From UMGS172 sp045648145 (GTDB taxonomy: Bacteria > Bacillota > Clostridia > Oscillospirales > Acutalibacteraceae): DNA of 24,547 nucleotides. Shown in pieces: positions 1 to 7,509 of this stretch; positions within the stretch are counted from its first letter, which is position 1, and every line of letters begins with the position of its first letter. The notes below the pieces were generated by a model. It did no database searches, was not told the DNA's origin, and saw only the letters and a program-made list of their open reading frames with translations. The stretch covers positions 1 to 24,547 of the forward strand of contig JAZRNK010000015.1 in assembly GCA_045648145.1 (NCBI GenBank). Direction: 5' to 3'. A program made the position numbers and the translations under genes.

Positions 1-1
1 C

Positions 2-1078
2 AACTGTAAGCGTGACGGTGTAGAGGTGATTTCTGAGCATACAGAATACCGAATTAAGTCTGAAAACGGCAATGTTTATATTAACGGTGGAAGAAACTAT
101 TCGACAGCTCGTGCTGTTGAAATATTTACTGAGCTTTTGCAAAAGAGTGACGACGTAAAGATTGAAAATGTTAGCGGAAATACTGCCGATGGTAAAGGTT
201 CAGATGGCTATCGACTTGTCTGGAATGACGAATTTGAAACGTTAGATAAAGATTCTTGGTACATTATGAACGGGGATTCAGGTCACTACGGTTGGTATGG
301 TAAATGTCCATTCCGTTCAGGCTCACCCGAGAATGTTTTTGTAAAAGATGGAAATTTTCATCTTCGTGCTTCGTATGACGATAAAAATTTTTATGGCTCC
401 TATTTAACTTCATCTCCGGCAATGGAGTTTAACAAAGGCTATATGGAAATTAGCGCCCGTATTGCCGACGGTGACGGCATTTGGGACGGCTTTTGGACCT
501 GGAATAATAATCCCGAACATCTTGAGTTCGACATTATGGAGAGCTGGAGTGGCGGCAAATATTTTGTTAGCTACGTTCACGAATTTGAGGGCGGAAAGCA
601 TATTCCAATGTTTGGAGAAGATAAACACGACCCCAACCATGTTGTGTTTGCACACTTTTCAGATTTTGGAGATAAGATTTGGGGTATAAACGGTCACGAA
701 AGCGTTATGGATTGGGATGCTTATTGGAAACCTGACTTTCCAAATATGCATAACGAATATCATACCTTTGGCTGTGAATGGGATGATGAATCGGTCAAGT
801 TCTACCGTGACGGCGAGCTGACGCTTAATTGGGTCTATAAGGGTACACCTAAAGAGTATCTTTATTCAACACCAACTTTCTTTATTTTAAGCATGCTGGT
901 TGGTTCAAACTATGCAAAGCAACCTGACAGTGACCCTGAAAGCAAATCGGGTGTTAAGAAGCCTAAACTGGATAAGGATTATTGGAAAGACGACCGTTGC
1001 GAGTTTATAATTGATTACATTCAGCTTTTCCAAAAAGACGGTCAATATCTTAAAATCAAGAACAAAAAAGAAGATTAA
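2..1078 (+). CDS. GH16-like glycoside hydrolase, 5'-truncated by the window edge
   Basis: The frame is open to the left edge (codons from base 2 read N-C-K-R-D-G-V-E-V), so the GTG at 26 is probably internal and the real start lies outside the window. The catalytic signature of family 16 beta-glucanases (laminarinase-like, E-x-D-x-x-E) is visible as EFDIMES at bases 524-544, with the two glutamates (524-526 and 539-541) as nucleophile and acid/base. Aromatic-rich stretches around it (DGFWTWNN, YHTFGCEWDDE, DYIQLFQ) fit the jelly-roll fold. The first 50 or so visible residues (GNVYINGGRNYSTARAVEIF) resemble the small alpha/beta N-terminal domain found before GH67 or GH20 modules; that is an inference from pattern only. 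The substrate is unknown, a beta-glucan or galactan being typical of the family. No signal peptide can be judged. The gene ends at its own terminator, so it is not part of the downstream operon. Confidence 0.8.
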   Translation, partial: NCKRDGVEVISEHTEYRIKSENGNVYINGGRNYSTARAVEIFTELLQKSDDVKIENVSGNTADGKGSDGYRLVWNDEFETLDKDSWYIMNGDSGHYGWYGKCPFRSGSPENVFVKDGNFHLRASYDDKNFYGSYLTSSPAMEFNKGYMEISARIADGDGIWDGFWTWNNNPEHLEFDIMESWSGGKYFVSYVHEFEGGKHIPMFGEDKHDPNHVVFAHFSDFGDKIWGINGHESVMDWDAYWKPDFPNMHNEYHTFGCEWDDESVKFYRDGELTLNWVYKGTPKEYLYSTPTFFILSMLVGSNYAKQPDSDPESKSGVKKPKLDKDYWKDDRCEFIIDYIQLFQKDGQYLKIKNKKED

Positions 1079-1092
1079 TGGTTGAATTCGGT

Positions 1093-1131
1093 CTGCACAT
1101 CAAAATTTTTTGATGTGCAGATTTTTTATTT
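1093..1131 (+). terminator. Rho-independent terminator of the GH16-like gene
   Basis: A perfect 10-bp stem (1093-1102 pairing with 1111-1120) can be extended by A-T pairs. It is followed directly by a run of T (1121-1131). It separates the hydrolase gene from the pyrH operon. Confidence 0.9.
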
Positions 1132-1152
1132 GAATTTGCGGTAATCATTTAA

Positions 1153-1181
1153 TTGACTTTATTGCTGTTATAATGTAAAAT
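1153..1181 (+). promoter_or_regulatory. Candidate sigma-A promoter for the pyrH operon
   Basis: TTGACT at 1153-1158, a 17-nt spacer and TAAAAT at 1176-1181, about 48 nt before the pyrH ATG. Two TATAAT hexamers (1169-1174 and 1191-1196) also occur here, but neither has a well-placed -35, so this pair is preferred. Confidence 0.55.
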
Positions 1182-1229
1182 AAATATAAATATAATGCCG
1201 TAGTAGGCTTGGAACGGAGTGTCAAAAAA

Positions 1230-1934
1230 ATGAAGCCGGTTTTTAAAAGAATTCTACTTAAATTAAGCGGTGAGGTGCTCGCCGGAGAACAGAAAACAGG
1301 TATAGATTTTAAAATGGTTGAAATTGTTTGCGAACGCATAAAAAAATGCGTTGAAGCAGGCGTTGAGGTTGGTATAGTTATTGGCGGCGGTAATTTCTGG
1401 CGCGGAAGGTCAAGCGGCAATATGGACCGTAACACTGCCGACAGTATGGGAATGTTAGCCACCGTTATTAACTGCTTGGGTGTTAGTGATACCTTGCAGC
1501 AGATGGGTGTTAAGGCTTCGGTAATGTCGGCTGTTGAAATGAACAAGATTGCTGATTTCTTTACCGCACGTGAAGCAAAAAAACGTCTTGAAAACAAAGA
1601 GGTTGTGCTTTTTGCCGCAGGAACAGGCAGTCCGTTCTTCTCGACCGATACGGGCGCTGCTTTAAGAGCTGCCGAGATTGAAGCTGACGTTATTTTTAAG
1701 GCTACCAATGTTGACGGTGTTTATGATAAAGACCCCAATAAGTTTTCGAATGCCGTTAAATATGACACCTTGAGTCATTCAGAGGTTCTGGCTAAGGATT
1801 TGCACGTTATGGATGCCGCAGCCGCCTCACTTTGCCGCGACCGTGACATAAACATTTTGGTCTTTAATCTTAACGATCCCGATAACATTGTCCGTGCAGT
1901 TATGGGCGAGAAAATTGGAACCTTAGTTAAATAA
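1230..1934 (+). CDS. pyrH: UMP kinase (uridylate kinase)
   Basis: Phosphorylates UMP to UDP with ATP in the cytoplasm, the first committed step from UMP towards UTP/CTP. It belongs to the amino-acid-kinase fold. Visible motifs are the N-terminal KRILLKLSGE phosphate-binding strand, the glycine-rich GIVIGGGNFWRG, the TADSMGMLATVIN segment and the nucleotide-binding region ATNVDGVYDKDP. The ATG at 1230 gives 234 residues, normal for bacterial PyrH. It has a GGAG at 1216-1219 placed 10 nt upstream, whereas the upstream in-frame TTG at 1209 has no comparable site. It is the first gene of a long + strand operon and lies 19 nt before frr. In many Firmicutes rpsB and tsf come first; here they are absent and a promoter stands in front of pyrH. 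Confidence 0.96.
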   Translation: MKPVFKRILLKLSGEVLAGEQKTGIDFKMVEIVCERIKKCVEAGVEVGIVIGGGNFWRGRSSGNMDRNTADSMGMLATVINCLGVSDTLQQMGVKASVMSAVEMNKIADFFTAREAKKRLENKEVVLFAAGTGSPFFSTDTGAALRAAEIEADVIFKATNVDGVYDKDPNKFSNAVKYDTLSHSEVLAKDLHVMDAAAASLCRDRDINILVFNLNDPDNIVRAVMGEKIGTLVK

Positions 1935-1953
1935 GATATTTGGAGGTAAATAT

Positions 1954-2508
1954 ATGAAAACAGTTTTAGCTACAACAGAAGAAAAAATGAATAAAAGTAT
2001 AGATGCAGTTATGCGTGAGTTTGCATCAATCAGAGCAGGTCGTGCAAATCCTTCTGTTCTTGATAAAATTTCGGTAGATTACTACGGCTGTCCCACACCG
2101 GTTAATCAGTTGGCTGCCGTTTCGGTTGCCGAAGCAAGAGTGCTTCAAATTCAACCGTATGATGCAACAGTTCTTAAGGCTATAGAAAAGGCTATTCAAA
2201 TTTCGGATATTGGCATTAATCCTCAGAATGACGGTAGAGTTATTCGTCTTATTTTCCCGCCGCTTACCGAGGAAAGACGTAAAGAAATCGTTAAGGATGT
2301 CAGGAAAATATCCGAGGACGGTAAGGTTGCTATTCGTTCTATCAGACGTGATGCTATTGAAAAGCTTAAGGCTTTAAAGAAAAACAGTGAAATCACCGAG
2401 GATGACCAGGCGAACGGTGAAAAGAAAATTCAGAATTTGACCGATAAGTTCTGTAAAGAAACAGACGATCTTACGGTTGCCAAAGAAAAGGAAATAATGG
2501 AAATCTAA
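1954..2508 (+). CDS. frr: Ribosome recycling factor
   Basis: Splits the post-termination 70S complex together with EF-G so that ribosomes can re-initiate. The 184-residue length is standard for RRF. Recognisable stretches are the SIRAGRANPSVLDKI motif near the N-terminus, YYGCPTPVNQLA, IQPYD and the FPPLTEERRKEIVK segment, followed by a helical C-terminal region rich in Lys and Glu. The ATG at 1954 is preceded by GGAGG at 1942-1946. It follows pyrH by 19 nt and precedes uppS, the usual Firmicutes order. A strong hairpin lies immediately after its stop. Confidence 0.97.
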   Translation: MKTVLATTEEKMNKSIDAVMREFASIRAGRANPSVLDKISVDYYGCPTPVNQLAAVSVAEARVLQIQPYDATVLKAIEKAIQISDIGINPQNDGRVIRLIFPPLTEERRKEIVKDVRKISEDGKVAIRSIRRDAIEKLKALKKNSEITEDDQANGEKKIQNLTDKFCKETDDLTVAKEKEIMEI

Positions 2509-2514
2509 TTTTCA

Positions 2515-2543
2515 CCCATCAGAGTTATCTCTGATGGGATTTT
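2515..2543 (+). terminator. Perfect hairpin between frr and uppS (partial terminator or processing site)
   Basis: Bases 2515-2524 pair perfectly with 2529-2538 around a TTAT loop, giving a 10-bp GC-containing stem. Only ATTTT follows, so termination is probably weak. It could trim expression between pyrH-frr and the downstream lipid genes, or stabilise the 3' end of a processed pyrH-frr mRNA. Confidence 0.6.
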
Positions 2544-2561
2544 GGAATGGTGGGGTAATTA

Positions 2562-3308
2562 TTGAGTCTTTTTAAAGCAAAAAACGATGATAAAGGCCGT
2601 GTTTTGCCACAACATATCGGCATTATTATGGATGGTAACGGCAGATGGGCAAAAAAACGGATGTTGCCGCGCTCAGCAGGTCATGCTGCCGGCTCTGAAA
2701 ATTTTAAAACCATTGCAAGATATTGTAATAAAATCGGTATTAGATATCTGACGGTTTATGCTTTTTCAACTGAAAATTGGAAAAGGCCTAAAAAAGAAGT
2801 TGATGGAATTATGGATTTGCTTCGCAAATACCTTAAGGATTCGTCAAACTTTAAAAGTGAAAATATCCGTCTTAAATTTATTGGCGAGTTATCGGTTTTG
2901 CCTGAGGATATCAAAGAACTGATAAAACAAGCCGAGTTTGACTCTAAGGATGCTACGGGTCTTACGGTAAATTTGGCGGTCAACTACGGCGGCAGAGATG
3001 AGATTTTGCATGCCGTTAAAAGCATCTGCTCGGATGTGAAAAGCGGTAAGATGTCGGTTGATGATGTTACAGAGGATACTATTTCTGAGAGGCTTTACAC
3101 GAGTGACCAGCCCGAGCCTGATTTTATTATAAGACCGAGTGGTGAATATCGCCTTTCAAATTTCCTTGTATGGCAGTCTGCTTATGCAGAGTTTTGGTAT
3201 TCAGACGTTTTATGGCCCGACTTTTCAAGTGATGACCTTGAAATAGCCATTGACGATTTTAACAAGAGAAACCGCAGATTTGGCGGCGTTGAGGAAGAAG
3301 ATAAATGA
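2562..3308 (+). CDS. uppS: Isoprenyl transferase (undecaprenyl diphosphate synthase, cis-type)
   Basis: Condenses isopentenyl diphosphate onto farnesyl diphosphate to make the C55 carrier lipid precursor for peptidoglycan. Seen: HIGIIMDGNGRWAKKR with the catalytic Asp at residue 24, the FSTENWKRP motif, and the C-terminal substrate-binding block FIIRPSGEYRLSNFLVWQSAY with conserved Arg, Ser and Gly-Glu. The family often reads RTSGE here; Pro replaces Thr. Length is 248 residues. The only plausible start is TTG at 2562, since the next Met lies inside the catalytic loop; a GGTGGGG stretch at about 2549-2555 is the likely ribosome-binding site. The stop overlaps the cdsA start by 4 bp (ATGA), implying translational coupling. 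Confidence 0.95.
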   Translation: MSLFKAKNDDKGRVLPQHIGIIMDGNGRWAKKRMLPRSAGHAAGSENFKTIARYCNKIGIRYLTVYAFSTENWKRPKKEVDGIMDLLRKYLKDSSNFKSENIRLKFIGELSVLPEDIKELIKQAEFDSKDATGLTVNLAVNYGGRDEILHAVKSICSDVKSGKMSVDDVTEDTISERLYTSDQPEPDFIIRPSGEYRLSNFLVWQSAYAEFWYSDVLWPDFSSDDLEIAIDDFNKRNRRFGGVEEEDK

Positions 3309-4129
3309 AAACCCGTATTATTTCAGCAATAATTGGTATTATTTTGTTTTGTGCAGTTATAGCCTTATCTTTAATAATATCACCTATGATATTGTGTGTT
3401 GCATTGGCTATTGTCGGTGCTATCGGTGTATATGAGGCTTTGGTGAGCACAAAATACGTTAAATCAAAGTTTTTAATTTATAGCAGTCTTGCGTATGCGC
3501 TTTTAATGCCATTTTTCTATAGCGGTGATATTCCCGTAGGTCACGAAGCGTTGTTGGTGGTTTATGGTTTTTTACTTTTTACCGTAGGTATGTTCAGACA
3601 CAAAAGTATAGAACCGACCGAAATCACCTATGCTTTTAGTATGACGGTCGTTATTACTTTCTGCTTTTGGGCAATGTCGGCGGTATTCAGCAGTAAGGAC
3701 GGACACGGTCTGTTTTATCTTATACTTGTTTTTCTTGCCGCGTGGGCGTGTGATACAGGCGCATATTTTTCGGGTTATTTTTTCGGAAAGCACAAAATGG
3801 CACCTGAAATCAGCCCTAAGAAAACTATTGAGGGTGCAATCGGCGGCGTTATTTTTGATATGATTTGTATGTTTGTGGCTTGTTTGATCTTCAATAAGGT
3901 GACGGATTTTACTGCCAACACAATACTTTTGGTGGCTTTGACACCCATTTTAGCCTTTACCGGTATGATTGGCGACCTTATAGCGTCATATATCAAACGT
4001 GCGTGTGACATAAAGGATTATGGCAACATAATGCCCGGTCATGGCGGTATTCTTGACAGATTTGACAGCGTAATGACGGTTGTTCCCTTTATGTATATTA
4101 TAGTTACAAACTTAAATGTTGTAATTTAA
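3305..4129 (+). CDS. cdsA: Phosphatidate cytidylyltransferase (CDP-diacylglycerol synthase)
   Basis: Makes CDP-diacylglycerol from CTP and phosphatidate at the membrane, the entry point to phospholipids. The protein has 274 residues with about eight hydrophobic segments starting at the N-terminus. The CDS signature is clear near the C-terminus: IKRACDIKDYGNIMPGHGG followed by ILDRFDS, with the conserved Lys-Asp pair (about residues 237-238), the GHGG turn and Asp 251. The SPKKTIEG motif of the family is also present. The start ATG at 3305 overlaps the uppS stop by 4 bp, so the two are probably translated in a coupled way. dxr follows after 16 nt. Confidence 0.95.
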   Translation: MKTRIISAIIGIILFCAVIALSLIISPMILCVALAIVGAIGVYEALVSTKYVKSKFLIYSSLAYALLMPFFYSGDIPVGHEALLVVYGFLLFTVGMFRHKSIEPTEITYAFSMTVVITFCFWAMSAVFSSKDGHGLFYLILVFLAAWACDTGAYFSGYFFGKHKMAPEISPKKTIEGAIGGVIFDMICMFVACLIFNKVTDFTANTILLVALTPILAFTGMIGDLIASYIKRACDIKDYGNIMPGHGGILDRFDSVMTVVPFMYIIVTNLNVVI

Positions 4130-4145
4130 TATCCGGAGGAGAAAT

Positions 4146-5288
4146 ATGGATAAAAACATTGCCATTTTAGGCTCGACTGGTTCTATTGGAACACAAAGTC
4201 TTGAGGTTGCTAAAAAGCACGGATTTAAGGTGTCGGCTTTGGCAGCGGCAAGTAACATAAAGCTGCTTGAACAGCAGATAAGAGAGTTTAAGCCTCAAAA
4301 AGCGGCCGTTATGGATGAAACTTTAGGAAAACAGTTGAAATTGATGGTTGCCGACACACAAACAGAGGTTACCTTTGGTGAAAAAGCTATTATTGATTTG
4401 GCTGCTGAAAATGATGCTGATACGGTTATAAATTCTATTGTTGGTATAGCCGGTTTAAAGCCGACTTTGGCGGCGATAAATGCAGGTAAGGATATAGCCT
4501 TGGCTAACAAGGAAACATTAGTGACTGCGGGCACACTTGTTAAAAAGGCAGTGCACGAAAAGGGCGTTAAGCTTTTGCCTGTGGATAGTGAACATTCGGC
4601 AATTTTCCAGTGTTTACAGGGTGTACCCGACGGCGCTTTAAAGAGAATTTTGTTAACTGCTTCGGGTGGTCCTTTCTTTAACAAAACTCAAGATGAGCTT
4701 AAAAACGTAACGGCGGCTGATGCTCTGAAGCATCCTAATTGGGATATGGGGCAAAAAATAACCATTGATTCTGCTACCTTAATGAATAAGGGATTAGAGG
4801 TTATTGAGGCGGTACATCTTTTTGATGTTTCTGCTGATGATATTACGGTGGTAGTTCACCGACAGAGCATAATACATTCGGCTATCGAGCTGGTTGACGG
4901 CGGAGTTATTGCTCAACTCGGCACACCCGATATGAAGTTACCGATACAGTATGCGTTGACCTATCCGCAAAGGTATGAATGTCCGTGTGGAAAGCTTGAT
5001 TTGTTTAAAATCGGTACCTTTACCTTCCACGAGCCCGATTTTGAAACCTTCCGTTGTTTACCTGCCTGTATTGAGGCAATAAAACAGGGTGGACTCAAGC
5101 CTGCGGCGGTAAACGGTGCTAACGAAGTGGCGGTAAGGTTGTTTTTAGAGGGCAAAATAGGATTTTTGCAAATAGGTGAAATTGTATGCGCGGCGCTTGA
5201 AAATCAAAAGAAGGTTGAAACCTATTCGGTCGAGGACGTTTTTGAAGCCGACAGAATAGCAAGAGAGTTGGCATATAAATTTGTTTAA
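4146..5288 (+). CDS. dxr: 1-deoxy-D-xylulose 5-phosphate reductoisomerase
   Basis: Converts DXP to 2-C-methyl-D-erythritol 4-phosphate with NADPH and a divalent metal, the second step of the MEP isoprenoid pathway. Seen: the N-terminal dinucleotide motif ILGSTGSIGTQ, the LANKETLVTAG segment, the metal/substrate block PVDSEHSAIFQ (Asp 147, Glu 149), the flexible-loop motif ASGGPF, and MNKGLEVIEA carrying Glu 218. The 380-residue length matches the family. The start ATG has a clear GGAGG at 4135-4139. It shares the operon with ispG, so two MEP steps lie beside the polyprenyl synthase that consumes their product. A 75-nt gap separates it from rseP. Confidence 0.97.
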   Translation: MDKNIAILGSTGSIGTQSLEVAKKHGFKVSALAAASNIKLLEQQIREFKPQKAAVMDETLGKQLKLMVADTQTEVTFGEKAIIDLAAENDADTVINSIVGIAGLKPTLAAINAGKDIALANKETLVTAGTLVKKAVHEKGVKLLPVDSEHSAIFQCLQGVPDGALKRILLTASGGPFFNKTQDELKNVTAADALKHPNWDMGQKITIDSATLMNKGLEVIEAVHLFDVSADDITVVVHRQSIIHSAIELVDGGVIAQLGTPDMKLPIQYALTYPQRYECPCGKLDLFKIGTFTFHEPDFETFRCLPACIEAIKQGGLKPAAVNGANEVAVRLFLEGKIGFLQIGEIVCAALENQKKVETYSVEDVFEADRIARELAYKFV

Positions 5289-5372
5289 TGTATTAACATT
5301 TTGCGGCGTGTTAAAAATAAATTGTGTATCATAATATTTGGTACAGTTTTAAAGTTTAGGTGAGTGTTTTTA

Positions 5373-6431
5373 ATGGTATTGAACGTGCTGGCAAAATTAG
5401 GCAATATCTGGGGCTCGGTTTGGCCTTATTTGGTTGCTATTCTTTTGTTTTTGTTTATGATATTTATTCATGAATTCGGTCACTTTTTGGCTGCTAAGTT
5501 GACGGGTGTCAGGGTTAATGAATTTGCGATTGGCTTTGGTCCGACTATTTTTAAAAAGCAGGGCAAAGAGACCTTGTATTCACTTCGTGCCGTGCCCTTT
5601 GGCGGATTCTGTGCAATGGAGGGCGAGGACGAAAGTAGTGAAAATCTGCGTGCTTTTTGCAACAAAAGCGCTTTTAAAAGGCTTATAATTATCGTTGCCG
5701 GTGCGTTTTTTAATTTGGTTTTAGGATTTGTCTTGGTTATGATAACATTGGCACCTGCTCAAGCCTATTACACTACTACTGTCGGTGCTTTTGCTGAAAA
5801 TGCTTTAAGTCAGCAAAGCGGTCTTCAGGTAGGCGATGAGATACTGTCGGTCAACGGCCGAAGCGTTTACACTATTAACGATTTAAGCTATTGCTTAAGT
5901 AACGTCAGCGGTGATACGCTTCAGATGAAGGTAAAACGTGACGGTCAGAAAAAGGATATTAACGTAAAGTTTGAAACCGAGGTAATCGACGGTATTAATT
6001 ATGTCGATATTGACTTTGGATTGGATGTTGAAAAGAAAACTTTTTCTACCTTTATTTCTCAGTCGTTTAAAAGAACGGTGTCGTATGCCAAGATTGTTTG
6101 GTTTTCGCTTATCGATTTGATAACGGGTAAATACGGCATAAGCGCAGTTTCGGGGCCTGTAGGTGTTACGGCGGCTATTGGTAGCGTTGCAAAGCAGGGC
6201 ATTATGGACCTGTTGCCAATGGTGGCACTTATAACCATAAATTTAGGCGTATTTAATCTTCTGCCCGTACCTGCATTGGATGGTGGCAGAGCGTTTTTCC
6301 TTTTTATTGAAATGATTATAAGGCGTCCCATACCGCGTAAGTTTGAGTCGGTAGTTCACGCAGTAGGACTTGTGCTTTTGTTGGGATTAATTGCAATAAT
6401 AACCTTAAAGGATATAATAGGATTTTTTTAA
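5373..6431 (+). CDS. rseP: Site-2-type intramembrane zinc metalloprotease (RseP/RasP)
   Basis: Cleaves transmembrane segments of anti-sigma factors and remnant signal peptides inside the membrane. Seen: a first membrane helix carrying the HEFGH zinc motif (H33, E34, H37), a membrane segment at about 105-130, a PDZ domain at about 135-215 (SGLQVGDEILSVNGRSV), and a C-terminal helix with the third ligand block NLLPVPALDGGRAFF, then a last hydrophobic segment. Starting at ATG 5373 gives 352 residues; the AGGTGAG at 5358-5364 is well spaced for it, whereas the GTG at 5364 overlaps that site. It is a standard member of the uppS-cdsA-dxr cluster. Its actual substrate here is unknown. Confidence 0.95.
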   Translation: MVLNVLAKLGNIWGSVWPYLVAILLFLFMIFIHEFGHFLAAKLTGVRVNEFAIGFGPTIFKKQGKETLYSLRAVPFGGFCAMEGEDESSENLRAFCNKSAFKRLIIIVAGAFFNLVLGFVLVMITLAPAQAYYTTTVGAFAENALSQQSGLQVGDEILSVNGRSVYTINDLSYCLSNVSGDTLQMKVKRDGQKKDINVKFETEVIDGINYVDIDFGLDVEKKTFSTFISQSFKRTVSYAKIVWFSLIDLITGKYGISAVSGPVGVTAAIGSVAKQGIMDLLPMVALITINLGVFNLLPVPALDGGRAFFLFIEMIIRRPIPRKFESVVHAVGLVLLLGLIAIITLKDIIGFF

Positions 6432-6443
6432 GAGGGTGATTTA

Positions 6444-7496
6444 ATGTATCTTCACAATGAAACAAAAACTGTATACGTTGGTAATGTTGCCATAGGTGGA
6501 GGTAACCCTATATCCATTCAGTCAATGCTTAATACTCCGTCTTATGATATTGAGAAAAGTGTTGAGCAGGCTATTCAATTAGAAAAAGCAGGCTGCGATA
6601 TTATCCGCGCCGCTATTCCCGATATGGAGGCGGTTAAGCTTATTCCTGCTTTAAAGCAGGCGGTCAAAACACCGATAGTTGCAGACATTCATTTTGATTA
6701 CCGTTTGGCGTTGGAGTCGATTGCTGCCGGTGTTGATAAAATCCGTATAAATCCCGGTAATATTGGTGACGACCAAAGGGTTAAAGTGGTTGCCGATGCG
6801 TGTAAAATGAAGAATATTCCTATAAGAATTGGGGTTAATTCGGGCTCGTTAGAAAAGGAAATTTTGGCAAAATACGGCGCGCCTACTGCCGATGCTTTGG
6901 TTGAAAGTGCTCTTTACCACGCTTCGCTTTTGGAGAAGTTCGATTTTGATAATATTGTTATTTCGATAAAATCTTCCACCGTACCGACGATGTATAATGC
7001 ATATTTAAAGGCGGCTGAAAGCTGTAATTATCCGTTACATTTGGGCGTTACCGAGGCAGGTACCGAAAGAAGCGGAATTATTGCTTCAAGTGCAGGTATA
7101 GGCGGCTTGTTGCTTAGAGGTATCGGCGATACAATCCGCGTATCCTTAACTGATTCTCCTGTAAAAGAGGTTAAAGCGGCAAAGGATATACTTCGCTCTG
7201 TCGGTATGAGAACAGGTGGGGTAAAGCTGGTTTCTTGTCCAACCTGTGGCAGAACACGAATAAATCTTATAGAAATTGCTAAAAAGGCAGAAGAATTGTT
7301 GGAAAACTGCGAAAAAAATATTACTGTTGCCGTTATGGGTTGTGTTGTTAACGGGCCGGGTGAGGCCAGAGAGGCTGACATCGGCATTGCTGGTGGTGAC
7401 GGTTGCGGTCTTATTTTCAAAAAAGGTGAAATTTTAAGGAAGGTTTCGGAGGATGATTTGCTTTCGGAACTTATGAAAGAAATAGAAAAAATGTAA
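6444..7496 (+). CDS. ispG: 4-hydroxy-3-methylbut-2-en-1-yl diphosphate synthase (flavodoxin/ferredoxin)
   Basis: Iron-sulfur enzyme of the MEP pathway that converts MEcPP to HMBPP. The N-terminal TIM-barrel part shows ISIQSMLNTPSYD and VADIHFDYRLAL, followed by KIRINPGNIG. The C-terminal part has the three [4Fe-4S] cysteines: SCPTCGRT (C265, C268) and VMGCVVNGPGE (C300, with Glu 307 as the likely fourth ligand). The 350-residue length is normal. The start ATG at 6444 follows an AGAGGGTGA site. It lies between rseP and polC, a slot held by proS in Bacillus; rseP-ispG is common in Clostridia. The stop is 13 nt before the first polC ATG. Confidence 0.97.
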   Translation: MYLHNETKTVYVGNVAIGGGNPISIQSMLNTPSYDIEKSVEQAIQLEKAGCDIIRAAIPDMEAVKLIPALKQAVKTPIVADIHFDYRLALESIAAGVDKIRINPGNIGDDQRVKVVADACKMKNIPIRIGVNSGSLEKEILAKYGAPTADALVESALYHASLLEKFDFDNIVISIKSSTVPTMYNAYLKAAESCNYPLHLGVTEAGTERSGIIASSAGIGGLLLRGIGDTIRVSLTDSPVKEVKAAKDILRSVGMRTGGVKLVSCPTCGRTRINLIEIAKKAEELLENCEKNITVAVMGCVVNGPGEAREADIGIAGGDGCGLIFKKGEILRKVSEDDLLSELMKEIEKM

Positions 7497-7509
7497 ATTA
7501 CGGGAGTTT

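Noticed and set aside
1169..1196. TATAAT hexamers upstream of pyrH as alternative -10 boxes
   Set aside because: Neither has a reasonable -35 at 16-18 nt; the TTGACT/TAAAAT pair fits better.
1145..1708. 187-codon open frame antisense to pyrH
   Set aside because: It overlaps the well-supported pyrH gene, has no protein-family character and no ribosome-binding site.
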